NCBI GenBank assembly: GCA_026984455.1
Contig: JALSSC010000029.1
Location: forward strand, 1 to 60,553
Source of the DNA: Chromatiaceae bacterium
GTDB taxonomy: Bacteria; Pseudomonadota; Gammaproteobacteria; Chromatiales; Chromatiaceae
Direction of reading: 5' to 3'
DNA length: 60,553 nt
Both the position numbers and the translations under genes were made by a program. Below the pieces are notes generated by a model. That model did not search any database and was not told the DNA's origin. It was given only the letters and a program-made list of their open reading frames with translations. Below are positions 1-8,007 of this stretch, one piece after another (within the stretch, counting starts at the first letter, position 1; each line of letters opens with the position of its first letter).

Positions 1-197
1 TCCAGGCCGAAGACATCGAATTCATCAAGACCCATATTGCCGAATGGCTGGCCGACCAGAGCCTGGCCAGGCCCCCGGCGGTCTATGAGGTGGAGCTGCG
101 CGAACGCCTGGTCCGGGTGGAGGAGACACTCGAATCACCACCGATGTCCATATGCACGCGGTCGATTCTTTCATGCCAGTATCCGGCGCCATCTTGA
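1..197 (+). pseudogene. Truncated copy of the coiled-coil membrane protein gene at the end of the window
   Basis: The first bases continue an open frame (codons begin at base 3) reading QAEDIEFIKTHIAEWLADQS and on through a segment ending VRVEETL. This is nearly identical to residues 4-46 of the large repeat protein that starts at 59656. Just after VEETL (near base 130) the similarity stops. The frame runs through about 20 unrelated codons to a TGA at 195-197, so the coiled-coil repeats and the membrane anchor are missing. The start codon lies outside the window. Seen directly: homology, loss of homology and early stop. Inferred: a broken duplicate rather than a functional short protein. Confidence 0.7.
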
Positions 198-300
198 AAA
201 CCAGAGGAGTCCATTTAGACGGCCCGTTAAAGATCCCCCCCACCCTGCCGCCACTGGATACCAGCTTCATCTCCAGTCAGAGCCAAAGGGAACCCTCACC

Positions 301-1134
301 ATGACGCCGGACCAGGATCTCCTCCCCGAACTCCAACAGGCCATAGAAAGCGACCGTATCCTCCTCCCCACCCTGCCTGAAGTGGCGTTGCGGGTGCGCG
401 ACGCGGTGGAGCGTGAATCGGCCACCGTGCGCCAGGTCGCCGACATCGTGGCCACCGACGCGGCCCTGAGCGCCCGCCTGTTGCAGGTGGCCAACAGCCC
501 CCTCTACCGCGGACGCGTGCCCATAGACAACCTGCAGATGGCCATCACCCGCCTGGGCACCCGGCTGGTGCGCTCCCTGGTGGTGAGCCTGGCCATGCGC
601 CAGATGTTCCAGGCCACCTCCCCGGGACTGGACCATGCCTTTCGCCAAACCTGGGAACGCAGCGTGGAGGTGGCCGGCATCGCCCGTATGCTGAGCAAGA
701 CCCAGGCCCAGCTCGATCCCGAACAGGCCCTGCTCGCCGGATTGATCCATGACATCGGCGCCCTGCCCGTCCTCACCCTCCTGGAACAGAAGGGCATGGA
801 TCTGGACAATCGGACGTTCGATTTCCTCTTGACGGAACTGAGCCCGGCGGTGGGTGGGATGATCCTGAAGAAATGGGATTTCCCGGCCCCCCTGGTCGCG
901 GTGGCCGAGAACTTCCACAACTTTGCCTACCAGGGTGGCCCGGAGGCCGACTACGTGGACTTGGTGATCGTCGCCCGTCTCCAGTCCCTGAGCGGCAGCA
1001 GCCATCCTGACGCCGCCCTCGACTGGAACGACATCCAATCGTTCGCCAAACTCGGCCTCGGGCCGGAAATCGAGGTGGTCGAGATGGAGGGTGCGGCCGA
1101 GGAGATCAGCGAGGTGAAGCAGATGTTCAGTTAG
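301..1134 (+). CDS. HDOD domain signalling protein
   Basis: A 277-residue soluble protein that is essentially one HDOD domain (residues about 15-215). The typical motif RLLQVANSPLYR lies at about 59-70 and GLIHDIGAL at about 147-155. HDOD proteins resemble HD phosphohydrolases but usually lack the full metal-binding set; they act as scaffolds in signalling and stress circuits, so no enzyme activity is claimed. The ATG at 301 is chosen because a GGGA ribosome-binding sequence precedes it by about 8 bases and the domain starts soon after. An in-frame ATG at 37 would add about 90 residues without recognisable content that overlap the upstream remnant. It stands alone, convergent with the channel gene. 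Confidence 0.85.
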   Translation: MTPDQDLLPELQQAIESDRILLPTLPEVALRVRDAVERESATVRQVADIVATDAALSARLLQVANSPLYRGRVPIDNLQMAITRLGTRLVRSLVVSLAMRQMFQATSPGLDHAFRQTWERSVEVAGIARMLSKTQAQLDPEQALLAGLIHDIGALPVLTLLEQKGMDLDNRTFDFLLTELSPAVGGMILKKWDFPAPLVAVAENFHNFAYQGGPEADYVDLVIVARLQSLSGSSHPDAALDWNDIQSFAKLGLGPEIEVVEMEGAAEEISEVKQMFS

Positions 1135-1156
1135 GAGCGCGTCAGGAACGAACTCC

Positions 1157-1186
1157 TAGGGCGGGAAAACGCCAGCGCATCCCGCC
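1157..1186 (-). repeat. Hairpin repeat, inverted copy of the 26.2 kb repeat
   Basis: Read on the minus strand this is GGCGGGATGCGCTGGCGTTT followed by TCCCGCCCTA. It matches the two direct copies at 26154-26190 and 26213-26249 apart from a few bases in the loop. The outer arms (GGCGGGA and TCCCGCC) are complementary, so it can fold into a hairpin. It lies 22 bases after the HDOD gene, between convergent genes. Confidence 0.6.
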
Positions 1187-1245
1187 GAAACCGTGAAGGG
1201 CCCATTATCTCTGGTCCGGTCTCCCTTCACCCCGGCGTCTCCCCG

Positions 1246-1337
1246 GAGGGGCGAGGGGCGACAGCGGTAGCGAGGAGTGGCACAGGGACGTGCCGTTGAC
1301 CGACCGACGAACGGGAATATTTTCGGGCGACGGGTAT
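1246..1337. repeat. Partial copy (right half) of the 24-bp-TIR structured element
   Basis: The stretch from about 1246 resembles the right half of the element at 5141-5344. It shares the GAGGGGCG...GCAG.AGCGAGGAGTGGCAC block, the GGCAC/GTGCC hairpin with a changed loop, and the end GGGAATATT...GCGACGGGTAT. The left half is absent. The last base of the repeat (1337) is also the last base of the channel gene's TAA stop codon. The homology is clear by eye, but the left boundary is approximate. Confidence 0.65.
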
Positions 1338-4273
1338 TACGTGTTCTCAAGCCCTGTCCCAGCCCCTTGCTCCCGGGGTGGGCCGAATGCCGCGACAGCC
1401 GGAAGTTCCTTGATATAGACATCCTGCTGGGGAAACGGAATCCCGATCCCGGCCTCCGCCAGGGCATCCCAGATGGCCAGCATGACCTTGGATTTCACCT
1501 CCACCCGGCTGAACTGCTCCACATCCACGTAATACTCCACCCGCAGGTCCACCGAGGAGGCGGCGAAATTCTCCAGAAGGACGCGCGGAGGGCGCTCCAG
1601 GGAGACCTCGGGGACCAGGGTGACGGCCTCGTGCACCACCTCCAGGCCCCGATGGGGGTCGTCCTGATAGCGAATGCCTACGCTGAACAGGGTGCGCACG
1701 AGGGTGTCGGACAGGGTCCAGTTGGTGAAGGGCTGACTGATGAGGTCGGCGTTGGGGATGATGACGTCCTGATTGTCCCAGGTCCTGAGGGTGAGGGAAC
1801 GCATGCCGATGCGCGCCACCCGTCCCTCGGTCCCGCCGATACTAGTCCAGTCCTGCACCCGCACCGGCCGCTCCACCAGCAGGATGAGGCCGCTGACGAA
1901 ATTGTTGGCCACGTTCTGCAGGCCAAAGCCGATGCCCACGCCGAGCGCCCCGGCGAACACGGTGATACTGGTGAGGTCGATGCCAAGCAGGTTGAGCACC
2001 ACCAGGAAACCGATCACCAGCACGGCATACTGGGTGAACACCGACAGGCTGTGGCGCAGGCCGCGGTCGCGGATCCCCTGATAGAGCCAGTCGTTGGTGA
2101 GCCGCCGCAACCAGATGGAGACGAAGATCACCAGGCCGATGGCGAGCAGGGCCGCGCCGATGTTCAGAGGGCTGATGCCGGTCTTGCCAAGATGGAACAG
2201 GGGGTGCTCCAGCCAGGCGCGGATCTCGTCGCCGAAGGCGATGCCGCTGTTGCCCGCGTAGAGCCCGGCGGCCAGACGCAGCATGGCCAGGGCCAGGGCC
2301 AGGCGGACCAGATAGTGGAGGGGTTCCACCAGGCCCTTGATCCAGGCCTGGGGACGGCGGCTGTGGATCCCCAGCCAACGGGAGATGGCGTCCGTGGCAT
2401 CCAGCACCAGGTGGCGCAACCCGGCCCAGAGCAGTATCACCCCGATGAGGATCATGACCTGTTCAGTGAGGAACCAGGCGAGATTGATATAGCCCCCGAG
2501 CCCTACCAGGGCCGAGACCGCGAGGGTGAGGGGGATCACCATGCTCACCACGGCCGCCAGGCGCAGCCAGAAGGGCCGGTCGCCACGGGCCTGGCGGCGC
2601 TCCAGGAAGAGTCGGCGCAGGCGCAGGCTGAGATAGACCACGGGCAGCATCACCACCATCAAGGCCCGTTCGGCCACCCTGCCCAGAAGATCGGAGACCA
2701 GGCCGTGCCAGGCGAGCCCGAGCAAGAACACCAGCAGGGCGGCAGTCCAGGTGAGGGGCCGCAGCAGACGGTAGAGGTCGGGGCGGCGCAGTTCCGCGGG
2801 CAGGCTGGGGGCCACCAACAGCAGGCGGCCGAGCGCGAGCAGGATGCGGAGCCCGAACCAGATCCACAGGAACCAGAACGACAACAGGAAGCGCTGTAGT
2901 CCGAACCCCCAGACCAGGTAGGGGACGCACAGCAGGCCGGCCACCCACAGGTCGGGCCAGAGGCGGCGGTAGAGCAGCACCAGAAACCAACGCAGGCGCG
3001 CCAGGAAGCGCCCGGGCATGGCGGCCTGTACCGGCCGTGTGCGCACCCTGAGGGTGAGGACGAGGCCGGACCAGAGGATCCATAGCACCAGGGTGAGGAG
3101 CCAGTGGTCCACCTGCCGGCCGGGATCCGCCTGGGTGAAGGGGGCATACAGGGCCTCGAGGCCCCGGCCGAGGGTCCGCGGCAGGCTCAGGACCTCGTCG
3201 CCCAGGCCCCGCCAGGCCCGGGCCGCGGTGGGCAGGGTCTGACGGGTGGCCAGACCGGTCTCCAACCGTTGTTTGTATTCCGCCTGGAGGCGTTGCCACT
3301 CCCGGCGGACACGATCGTGTAGGGCCTCCTGCTCCCGTACCAGGCCGTCGTAGGCCTGGATCAGGTCGGTCAGACGGTCACGGCGCAACAGATATTCGGC
3401 CTCGTCCAATTCACCGAGGGCGCGCCGCTTGTCCAGCAGCACGGCGCGTTGGCGCAACACCTCCAATTTGCGCCGGTCGATGGACAGCCAGGCCCCCAGG
3501 ATCTGCTTCAACTGGCCCAGATCGTCCATGGCCTGCTTCACATCCGCAGCGGTATTCAAGGGACGTTGGCCGATCTCCTGAATCTGCAACCGCAGGCGTC
3601 CGGTATTGAGGCCGGTCTGGAGCATCTGCACCCGTTCCAGGGCCAGATCGAGACGTGCCTGGGCCTGGTCGCGGTTGGCCGATCCTTCCGGCGCGGCCTC
3701 CAGACGCGAACGCCACTCCCCTACCTCCTGGCGGGCTCGCGCGATCTCCCTGTCCAGACGGCGCTCCAGTTCCTCCAGGGACTCCTGGTGGCGTATCTCG
3801 CGCTGGGCAGCATAGGCGGCATCCAGGGCCCGCCACCACTGCCGGGCCAGGGCGAGGCGGCCGCGGGTCTCGGCACGCCGTCGTTCAAGGGTCTGCAGGT
3901 GGCGTTTGGACTGCTCCAAGGCCGCGCCCTTGGCCGCCAGTCGGGTGCGCAGATCCTTGGCCTCCGGGGCGTCCCCGGGCAGTGCCGAGAGTCTCCCCCG
4001 CAAGCGGGCGACCTCCCGTTGGAGGGTCCTTTGGCGTTTCCGCTCCACCTCCAGATCCAGACCGGCGGCCTGGGCGTCGATGCGCGCCGAAGTGAGGGCC
4101 AGACGCGCGGCCTCGTGCTGGGCATCGGGGATCTTCGCCCCGGCCAGGGCCGCGATCCGGCGCGCCAACTCGGCCGCATCGGCGGGGACCCCTCCGCCGG
4201 TCTCGTGGACGGGGGCCCCGAACCCCGCCCCCCAGGCGCACCACCAGAACAGGAGGATGACGAACGGCCTCAA
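1337..4273 (-). CDS. Large MscS-family mechanosensitive channel (MscK/MscM-like)
   Basis: 978 residues. It has an N-terminal signal or membrane segment (MRPFVILLFWWCAWG), a long Arg/Gln/Glu-rich predicted coiled-coil periplasmic region (about 30-430), many membrane segments (about 460-800) and a C-terminal MscS core. The core includes the pore-lining stretch AGALGVGIGFGLQNVANNF and the beta domain with TEGRVARIGMRSLTLRTWDN. Large members of this family release solutes on hypo-osmotic shock. The start is a TTG at 4273 that overlaps the ppsR stop as TTGA and is preceded by GGGAGGG at good spacing. A longer reading from 4393 would overlap ppsR heavily and lose the signal-like N-terminus. Translationally coupled to ppsR. 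Confidence 0.88.
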   Translation of the reverse strand: MRPFVILLFWWCAWGAGFGAPVHETGGGVPADAAELARRIAALAGAKIPDAQHEAARLALTSARIDAQAAGLDLEVERKRQRTLQREVARLRGRLSALPGDAPEAKDLRTRLAAKGAALEQSKRHLQTLERRRAETRGRLALARQWWRALDAAYAAQREIRHQESLEELERRLDREIARARQEVGEWRSRLEAAPEGSANRDQAQARLDLALERVQMLQTGLNTGRLRLQIQEIGQRPLNTAADVKQAMDDLGQLKQILGAWLSIDRRKLEVLRQRAVLLDKRRALGELDEAEYLLRRDRLTDLIQAYDGLVREQEALHDRVRREWQRLQAEYKQRLETGLATRQTLPTAARAWRGLGDEVLSLPRTLGRGLEALYAPFTQADPGRQVDHWLLTLVLWILWSGLVLTLRVRTRPVQAAMPGRFLARLRWFLVLLYRRLWPDLWVAGLLCVPYLVWGFGLQRFLLSFWFLWIWFGLRILLALGRLLLVAPSLPAELRRPDLYRLLRPLTWTAALLVFLLGLAWHGLVSDLLGRVAERALMVVMLPVVYLSLRLRRLFLERRQARGDRPFWLRLAAVVSMVIPLTLAVSALVGLGGYINLAWFLTEQVMILIGVILLWAGLRHLVLDATDAISRWLGIHSRRPQAWIKGLVEPLHYLVRLALALAMLRLAAGLYAGNSGIAFGDEIRAWLEHPLFHLGKTGISPLNIGAALLAIGLVIFVSIWLRRLTNDWLYQGIRDRGLRHSLSVFTQYAVLVIGFLVVLNLLGIDLTSITVFAGALGVGIGFGLQNVANNFVSGLILLVERPVRVQDWTSIGGTEGRVARIGMRSLTLRTWDNQDVIIPNADLISQPFTNWTLSDTLVRTLFSVGIRYQDDPHRGLEVVHEAVTLVPEVSLERPPRVLLENFAASSVDLRVEYYVDVEQFSRVEVKSKVMLAIWDALAEAGIGIPFPQQDVYIKELPAVAAFGPPREQGAGTGLENT

Positions 4274-5085
4274 GAGGCCCTCCCATAGACGATTGCGGCG
4301 GCGATCTCCTCGATGGACCGACGGGTGGTGTCCAGCACCGGGATACGGTGGCGGCGAAACAGGGCCTGGGCGTGCCGCACCTCGTCCCGGCAACGGGCCA
4401 GGGAGGCATAGTCGCTGCCCGGACGCCGGCGCTCGCGGATCTCGTGAAGGCGTTCCGGGTCGATGGTCAGGCCATGCAGCCGGGAGCGCCGGGCGAGCAG
4501 GGCCGGGGGCAGGTCACCGCGGGTGAAGTCCTCCTCGGTGAGGGGATAGTTGGCGCTACGCAGGCCGTGATGGATGGCGAGATAGAGGCTGGTGGGGGTC
4601 TTGCCCACGCGCGACACCCCCAGCAACACGACGTCGGCCTCTCCCAGGGTGTCCAGGGCGAGGCCGTCGTCGGCCGCCAGGGTGTAGTGGATGGCGTCGA
4701 TACGGCGCAGATAACGGCCCGGGTCGCGCTGGCCGTGAGCGCGGCCGGTGGCGCCCGTGGGCGTCACCCCCAGCGCGTCGGCGAGGCGTTGCAGAAAGGG
4801 GCCGAGGAGGTCCAGGTAGAGGGCCTCGCCGGTACTCAGGCGGGCGCGCAGCTCCGGGTCCAGCACCGTGGCCACGACGATGGGGCATACCCCGTCCCGG
4901 GCATGGGCGGCGGCGATGCGTTCGAGCACCCGGTCCATCTTCTCCTCGCTGTCCACGAAGGGCAGATGGACCTCACGTACCCGGAGGTCTTCGAACTGCG
5001 ACAACAGGGCCTGGGCGAGGGTCTCGGCGGTGATGCCGGTACCGTCGGAGACCAGGAACAGGGTGCGGGCGGGAGGTTGAGGCAC
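4270..5085 (-). CDS. ppsR: PEP synthase regulatory protein (bifunctional kinase/pyrophosphorylase, DUF299)
   Basis: 271 residues, full length for the family. N-terminal LFLVSDGTGITAETLAQALL is the family signature and GVSRVGKT (about 156-163) is the P-loop, followed by TSLYLA.HG. Known role: ADP-dependent phosphorylation and Pi-dependent dephosphorylation of a threonine on phosphoenolpyruvate synthase, which switches gluconeogenic flux. The ppsA target is not in the window. It is first of a two-gene unit with the channel gene, overlapping it by 4 bases. A structured repeat begins 55 bases upstream of its start codon. Confidence 0.93.
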   Translation of the reverse strand: MPQPPARTLFLVSDGTGITAETLAQALLSQFEDLRVREVHLPFVDSEEKMDRVLERIAAAHARDGVCPIVVATVLDPELRARLSTGEALYLDLLGPFLQRLADALGVTPTGATGRAHGQRDPGRYLRRIDAIHYTLAADDGLALDTLGEADVVLLGVSRVGKTPTSLYLAIHHGLRSANYPLTEEDFTRGDLPPALLARRSRLHGLTIDPERLHEIRERRRPGSDYASLARCRDEVRHAQALFRRHRIPVLDTTRRSIEEIAAAIVYGRAS

Positions 5086-5140
5086 TAGGGCTCCGGGACG
5101 GCCGCGGGCGGCGGATTCGACGGTGGGACGTCAACAGATT

Positions 5141-5344
5141 ATACCCGTCGCACATGAATATTTCGTTTGTCGAGGGTGTTCCTCGTGTCCCTGGGCAAGG
5201 CGCGGAAGCGAGTCATCGCAGGGAGTATGGCGAGCAATCGCCACACCGCCCAGGGGTGCGAGGGGCGGCCGCAGTCGCGAGGAGTGGCACGGGGAAGTGC
5301 CGTCTACGGACCGAAGGACGGAAATATTCATGTGCGACGGGTAT
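5141..5344. repeat. Structured dispersed element with 24-bp perfect terminal inverted repeats (copy 1)
   Basis: Bases 5141-5164 (ATACCCGTCGCACATGAATA and four more) are the exact reverse complement of 5321-5344. Inside lie a CGAGG/CCTCG hairpin (5171-5185), a longer-range pairing CCCTGGGC/GCCCAGGG (5189-5196 with 5248-5255) enclosing GGCGA/TCGCC (5229-5242), and a GGCAC/GTGCC hairpin (5286-5301). TA flanks the CCCGTCGC ends, as expected for a Tc1/IS630-type target duplication, but no transposase is present. It fills most of the 364-base gap between pdxJ and ppsR, 55 bases upstream of ppsR. A close copy lies at 49945-50106 upstream of pyk. It could be a MITE, a leader RNA, or both. Confidence 0.85.
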
Positions 5345-5449
5345 GCTGTGCCCACATCGCCGCTGCAACAAGGCCTCGTCGGCCTCGGAGCGGCCTCGCC
5401 GGCGACGATTTCAACGCGGGGATGCAGGCCGGATCGCGGCCGCAGCACG

Positions 5450-6208
5450 TCAGCGGCCCTCGCCCACGCCGGCGCGCGCCTCCACCATGATCCGTTTCAT
5501 CTCCCGTACCGCCCGCGGGAGGCCGGAGAACACCGCCCGGGCGATGATGGCGTGACCGATATTCAGCTCCACGATCCCCGGCAGGGCGGCAATGGCGCGC
5601 ACGTTGTGATAGTCGAGGCCATGGCCGGCATTCACCTGGAGGCCGAGGCGGTTGCCCAGGATCACGGCCTCGCGGATACGGGCGTACTCCGCCTCTCCCT
5701 CCGCCGGGGAGGCGGCGTCCGCATAACGCCCCGTGTGCAATTCCACCACCGGCGCCCCCACTTCCACCGCCGCCTCCAACTGGCGAGGTTCCGGGTCGAT
5801 GAACAGGGAGACGCGCACCCCGGCCTCGGCCAGCATGGCGCAGAAATCACGCAGATGAGCGCGCTGCGCGGCCACGTCCAGGCCACCCTCGGTGGTGAGT
5901 TCCTCGCGCCGCTCGGGGACCAGGCAGCAATCCTCGGGGCGGATACGGCGGGCGACGGCCCCGATCTCCGCGGTGGCCGCCATCTCCAGGTTCATGCGGG
6001 TGTGAAGGATGCCGCGCAGCAGCTCCACGTCCCGGTCCTGGATGTGGCGGCGGTCCTCGCGCAGGTGCAGGGTGATGCCGTCGGCGCCCGCCTGTTCGGC
6101 CACCAGGGCGGCCTGGATCGGTTCCGGATAGCGGGTGCCGCGGGCCTGGCGCAGGGTCGCCACGTGATCGATATTGACGCCCAGGAGGATGGGGTTGCCG
6201 GGATGCAT
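5450..6208 (-). CDS. pdxJ: Pyridoxine 5'-phosphate synthase
   Basis: 252 residues. It condenses 1-deoxyxylulose 5-phosphate with 3-amino-2-oxopropyl phosphate to form pyridoxine phosphate, the last step of the DXP-dependent vitamin B6 pathway. Family motifs are seen in order along the TIM barrel: [17 protein letters not shown] near the N-terminus, [12 protein letters not shown] (about 45-56), [18 protein letters not shown] and [12 protein letters not shown] near the C-terminus. It is the last gene of the lepA-to-pdxJ run and starts only 3 bases after recO ends, the usual recO-pdxJ arrangement of Gammaproteobacteria. Confidence 0.95.
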   Translation of the reverse strand: MHPGNPILLGVNIDHVATLRQARGTRYPEPIQAALVAEQAGADGITLHLREDRRHIQDRDVELLRGILHTRMNLEMAATAEIGAVARRIRPEDCCLVPERREELTTEGGLDVAAQRAHLRDFCAMLAEAGVRVSLFIDPEPRQLEAAVEVGAPVVELHTGRYADAASPAEGEAEYARIREAVILGNRLGLQVNAGHGLDYHNVRAIAALPGIVELNIGHAIIARAVFSGLPRAVREMKRIMVEARAGVGEGR

Positions 6209-6211
6209 GGT

Positions 6212-6946
6212 TCAGTCTTCCTTTCGTTCGAGGCTGAGGAGACGACGCAGGAGTTCGCGGCTGCGCAGCGGCCGCCCACCCAGGTGAGTATCCAGGATCA
6301 GGCGCATGAGGTCACGCGCCTGGCGTACCTGCCCCCCCTGGAGGGGACGGCCCGCCGCCAGGGCCAGCAGGGTCGCGCCTTCGATCCGGAACCCGTCCAC
6401 CGGGACCGGCACGGGACCCCGTTGGGGATCGTAGCCGTAGACGCCCCCGGGCTGCACCGGGCGCCCGTCGGCGGTGTGTTCCAGGGGCGGCGCATATCCG
6501 AGGGCCGTCAGGAGCCTCAGTTCGAAGGCGCGCAGGCAGGCCCCCATGTCAGCGCCTCCGGCCAGCCCTTCCAGGGCCTCCAGGTAGTGGTCGAAGAGGC
6601 GGGGTTGGGGATCCTCCCGAGGCGTCAGGCGCAGCAGGAGTTCGTTCAGATAGAAACCCGCGTAGACGGCCTTGCCCATGCCCAGGAGCACGGGCCCCGC
6701 GGCCTCCACCCGGGTCAGGGTACGCACCTCCCCACGCCCGGCCAGACCCACCCAGAGGGGCCGGAACGGCTGCAACAGGGCGGCGCGCGCCCCCTTTCCC
6801 GCCTTGGCCCCCTTGGCGACGGCCGGCAGACGACCCCGTTCCGGACACCAGATCTCCACCAGCAGGCTGGTGTCGCCGTAGTCACGGCGGTGCAGGACAC
6901 AGGCGGGATGCAAACGCTCCCGGTCGGTGCCGGAGGGGACGTTCAT
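6212..6946 (-). CDS. recO: DNA repair protein RecO
   Basis: 244 residues from the ATG at 6946; a GTG nine bases earlier is the alternative. N-terminal OB-fold features include ACVLHRRDYGDTSLLVEIW, followed by GRLPAVAKGAKAGKGARAAL and LQPFRPLWVGLAGRGEV, as in RecO. The helical C-terminal half has LNELLLRLTPREDPQPRLFD, also typical. RecO loads RecA on SSB-coated DNA with RecR in gap repair. No zinc-binding cysteine cluster is evident, consistent with the enterobacterial-type protein. It lies between era and pdxJ; the 161-base gap to era holds a hairpin and may carry its own promoter. Confidence 0.92.
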   Translation of the reverse strand: MNVPSGTDRERLHPACVLHRRDYGDTSLLVEIWCPERGRLPAVAKGAKAGKGARAALLQPFRPLWVGLAGRGEVRTLTRVEAAGPVLLGMGKAVYAGFYLNELLLRLTPREDPQPRLFDHYLEALEGLAGGADMGACLRAFELRLLTALGYAPPLEHTADGRPVQPGGVYGYDPQRGPVPVPVDGFRIEGATLLALAAGRPLQGGQVRQARDLMRLILDTHLGGRPLRSRELLRRLLSLERKED

Positions 6947-6963
6947 GGCAACCACATTAGCGC

Positions 6964-6984
6964 GGCGGACGAGAAAGGTCCGCC
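6964..6984. other. Hairpin between era and recO
   Basis: GGCGGAC (6964-6970) and GTCCGCC (6978-6984) form a perfect 7-bp stem with a 7-base loop, 18 bases before the recO ATG. No run of T follows it on the minus strand, so it does not look like an intrinsic terminator. It may affect recO translation or be incidental. Confidence 0.35.
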
Positions 6985-7107
6985 TCTTAACAAAAGGGAA
7001 GCAAGGGAAATTCCGCCCCCTTCACCCGGCCTCTCGAATCAATCGATTTCGCGCAACGCGAAAGGCTCGTGACGGGCATAACGGGCACGTCCGGCAAGGC
7101 ATCCGCC

Positions 7108-8007
7108 TCAGACGTCCCCATAGCCGAGATCCGCCAACGCCCGTTCGTCACTGGACCAGCTCTTCCTCACCTTGATCCACACCTCCAGGTGCACCTTGCG
7201 GCCGAAGAAGCGTTCCATCTCCCGCCGGGCGCGGCTGGCGGCGGCCTTCATGGAGCGGCCGCCCTTGCCCAGGAGGATGGCCTTCTGCGCCGGACGCTCC
7301 ACCCAGACCAGGGCATCGATGCGATAGCGGTTGCCCTCTTCCCGAAAGCGTTCGATCTCGACGCTGAGGCGATAGGGCAATTCGGCATCGTAACGGCGGG
7401 TGAGCTGTTCGCGCAGGAGTTCGGCGGCGAAGAAGCTCTCCGGCCGGTCGCTGAGCTGATCTTCGGGGAATTGGGGCCCGCCTTCGGGCAGACGTTGGAG
7501 GACGGCCCGCTCCAGGTCCTCCACCTGATCCCCCTTGCGCGCCGAGACGGGGACCAGGGCGGCGAAATCGTAACGCCCGTCCAGCTCGGCGAGGTAGGGC
7601 AGCAGGACGTCCCTGCGCGGCAACCGATCGATCTTGTTCACCGCGACGATGGTCGGCACCGCGGCGCGACGCAGGTCCTGGAGCACCCGCTCGTCTTCGC
7701 GCGTCCAGCGTCCCGCCTCCACCACGAACAGGGCCAGATCCACGCCTTCGAGCACGGACCGCGCGGTCCGGTTCAGACAGCGGTTGAGGGCGTGGTCCTG
7801 GCGCTCATGGATACCGGGGGTGTCCACGTAGAGGATCTGCCCTTCGCGCGGCCGGGTCTTGACCCCGAGGATGTGGTGTCGGGTGGTCTGGGCCTTGTGC
7901 GCGGTGATGGCGAGTTTCTGGCCCATCAGCCGGTTGAGCAAGGTGGACTTGCCCACGTTGGGGCGGCCGACGATGGCCACGTAACCACAATGCAGGGGCT
8001 CACTCAT
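7108..8007 (-). CDS. era: GTPase Era, 16S rRNA-binding ribosome assembly factor
   Basis: 299 residues. It has an N-terminal GTPase domain with G1 GRPNVGKS (about 14-21), the T of AQTTRHH (G2), G3 DTPGIH and G4 NKID. The C-terminal KH domain has the signature AILLGKGGRSMKAAASRARREME. Era binds the 3' end of 16S rRNA and acts in 30S maturation. It overlaps rnc by 8 bases, coupling RNase III and Era as is typical in bacteria. The 152-161 bases downstream before recO hold no gene. Confidence 0.97.
   Translation of the reverse strand: MSEPLHCGYVAIVGRPNVGKSTLLNRLMGQKLAITAHKAQTTRHHILGVKTRPREGQILYVDTPGIHERQDHALNRCLNRTARSVLEGVDLALFVVEAGRWTREDERVLQDLRRAAVPTIVAVNKIDRLPRRDVLLPYLAELDGRYDFAALVPVSARKGDQVEDLERAVLQRLPEGGPQFPEDQLSDRPESFFAAELLREQLTRRYDAELPYRLSVEIERFREEGNRYRIDALVWVERPAQKAILLGKGGRSMKAAASRARREMERFFGRKVHLEVWIKVRKSWSSDERALADLGYGDV

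Noticed and set aside
1192..1230. GTGAAGGG...CCCTTCAC inverted repeat as a terminator
   Set aside because: The arms are 23 bases apart with no T-run on either side; similar GAAGGGCCC words recur elsewhere in gaps (9891, 24114) without hairpin context.
1277..2899. 540-codon plus-strand frame opposite the channel gene
   Set aside because: Low-complexity His/Gln/Gly composition and complete MscS motifs on the minus strand.
5131..5448. Small minus-strand ORF within the TIR element with a similar translation in the pyk copy
   Set aside because: The two copies give similar peptides (SLPRLAQ..HEEHP) only because the DNA is about 90 per cent alike. Stems explain conservation better, the frames differ at their upstream ends, and no ribosome-binding site is convincing.
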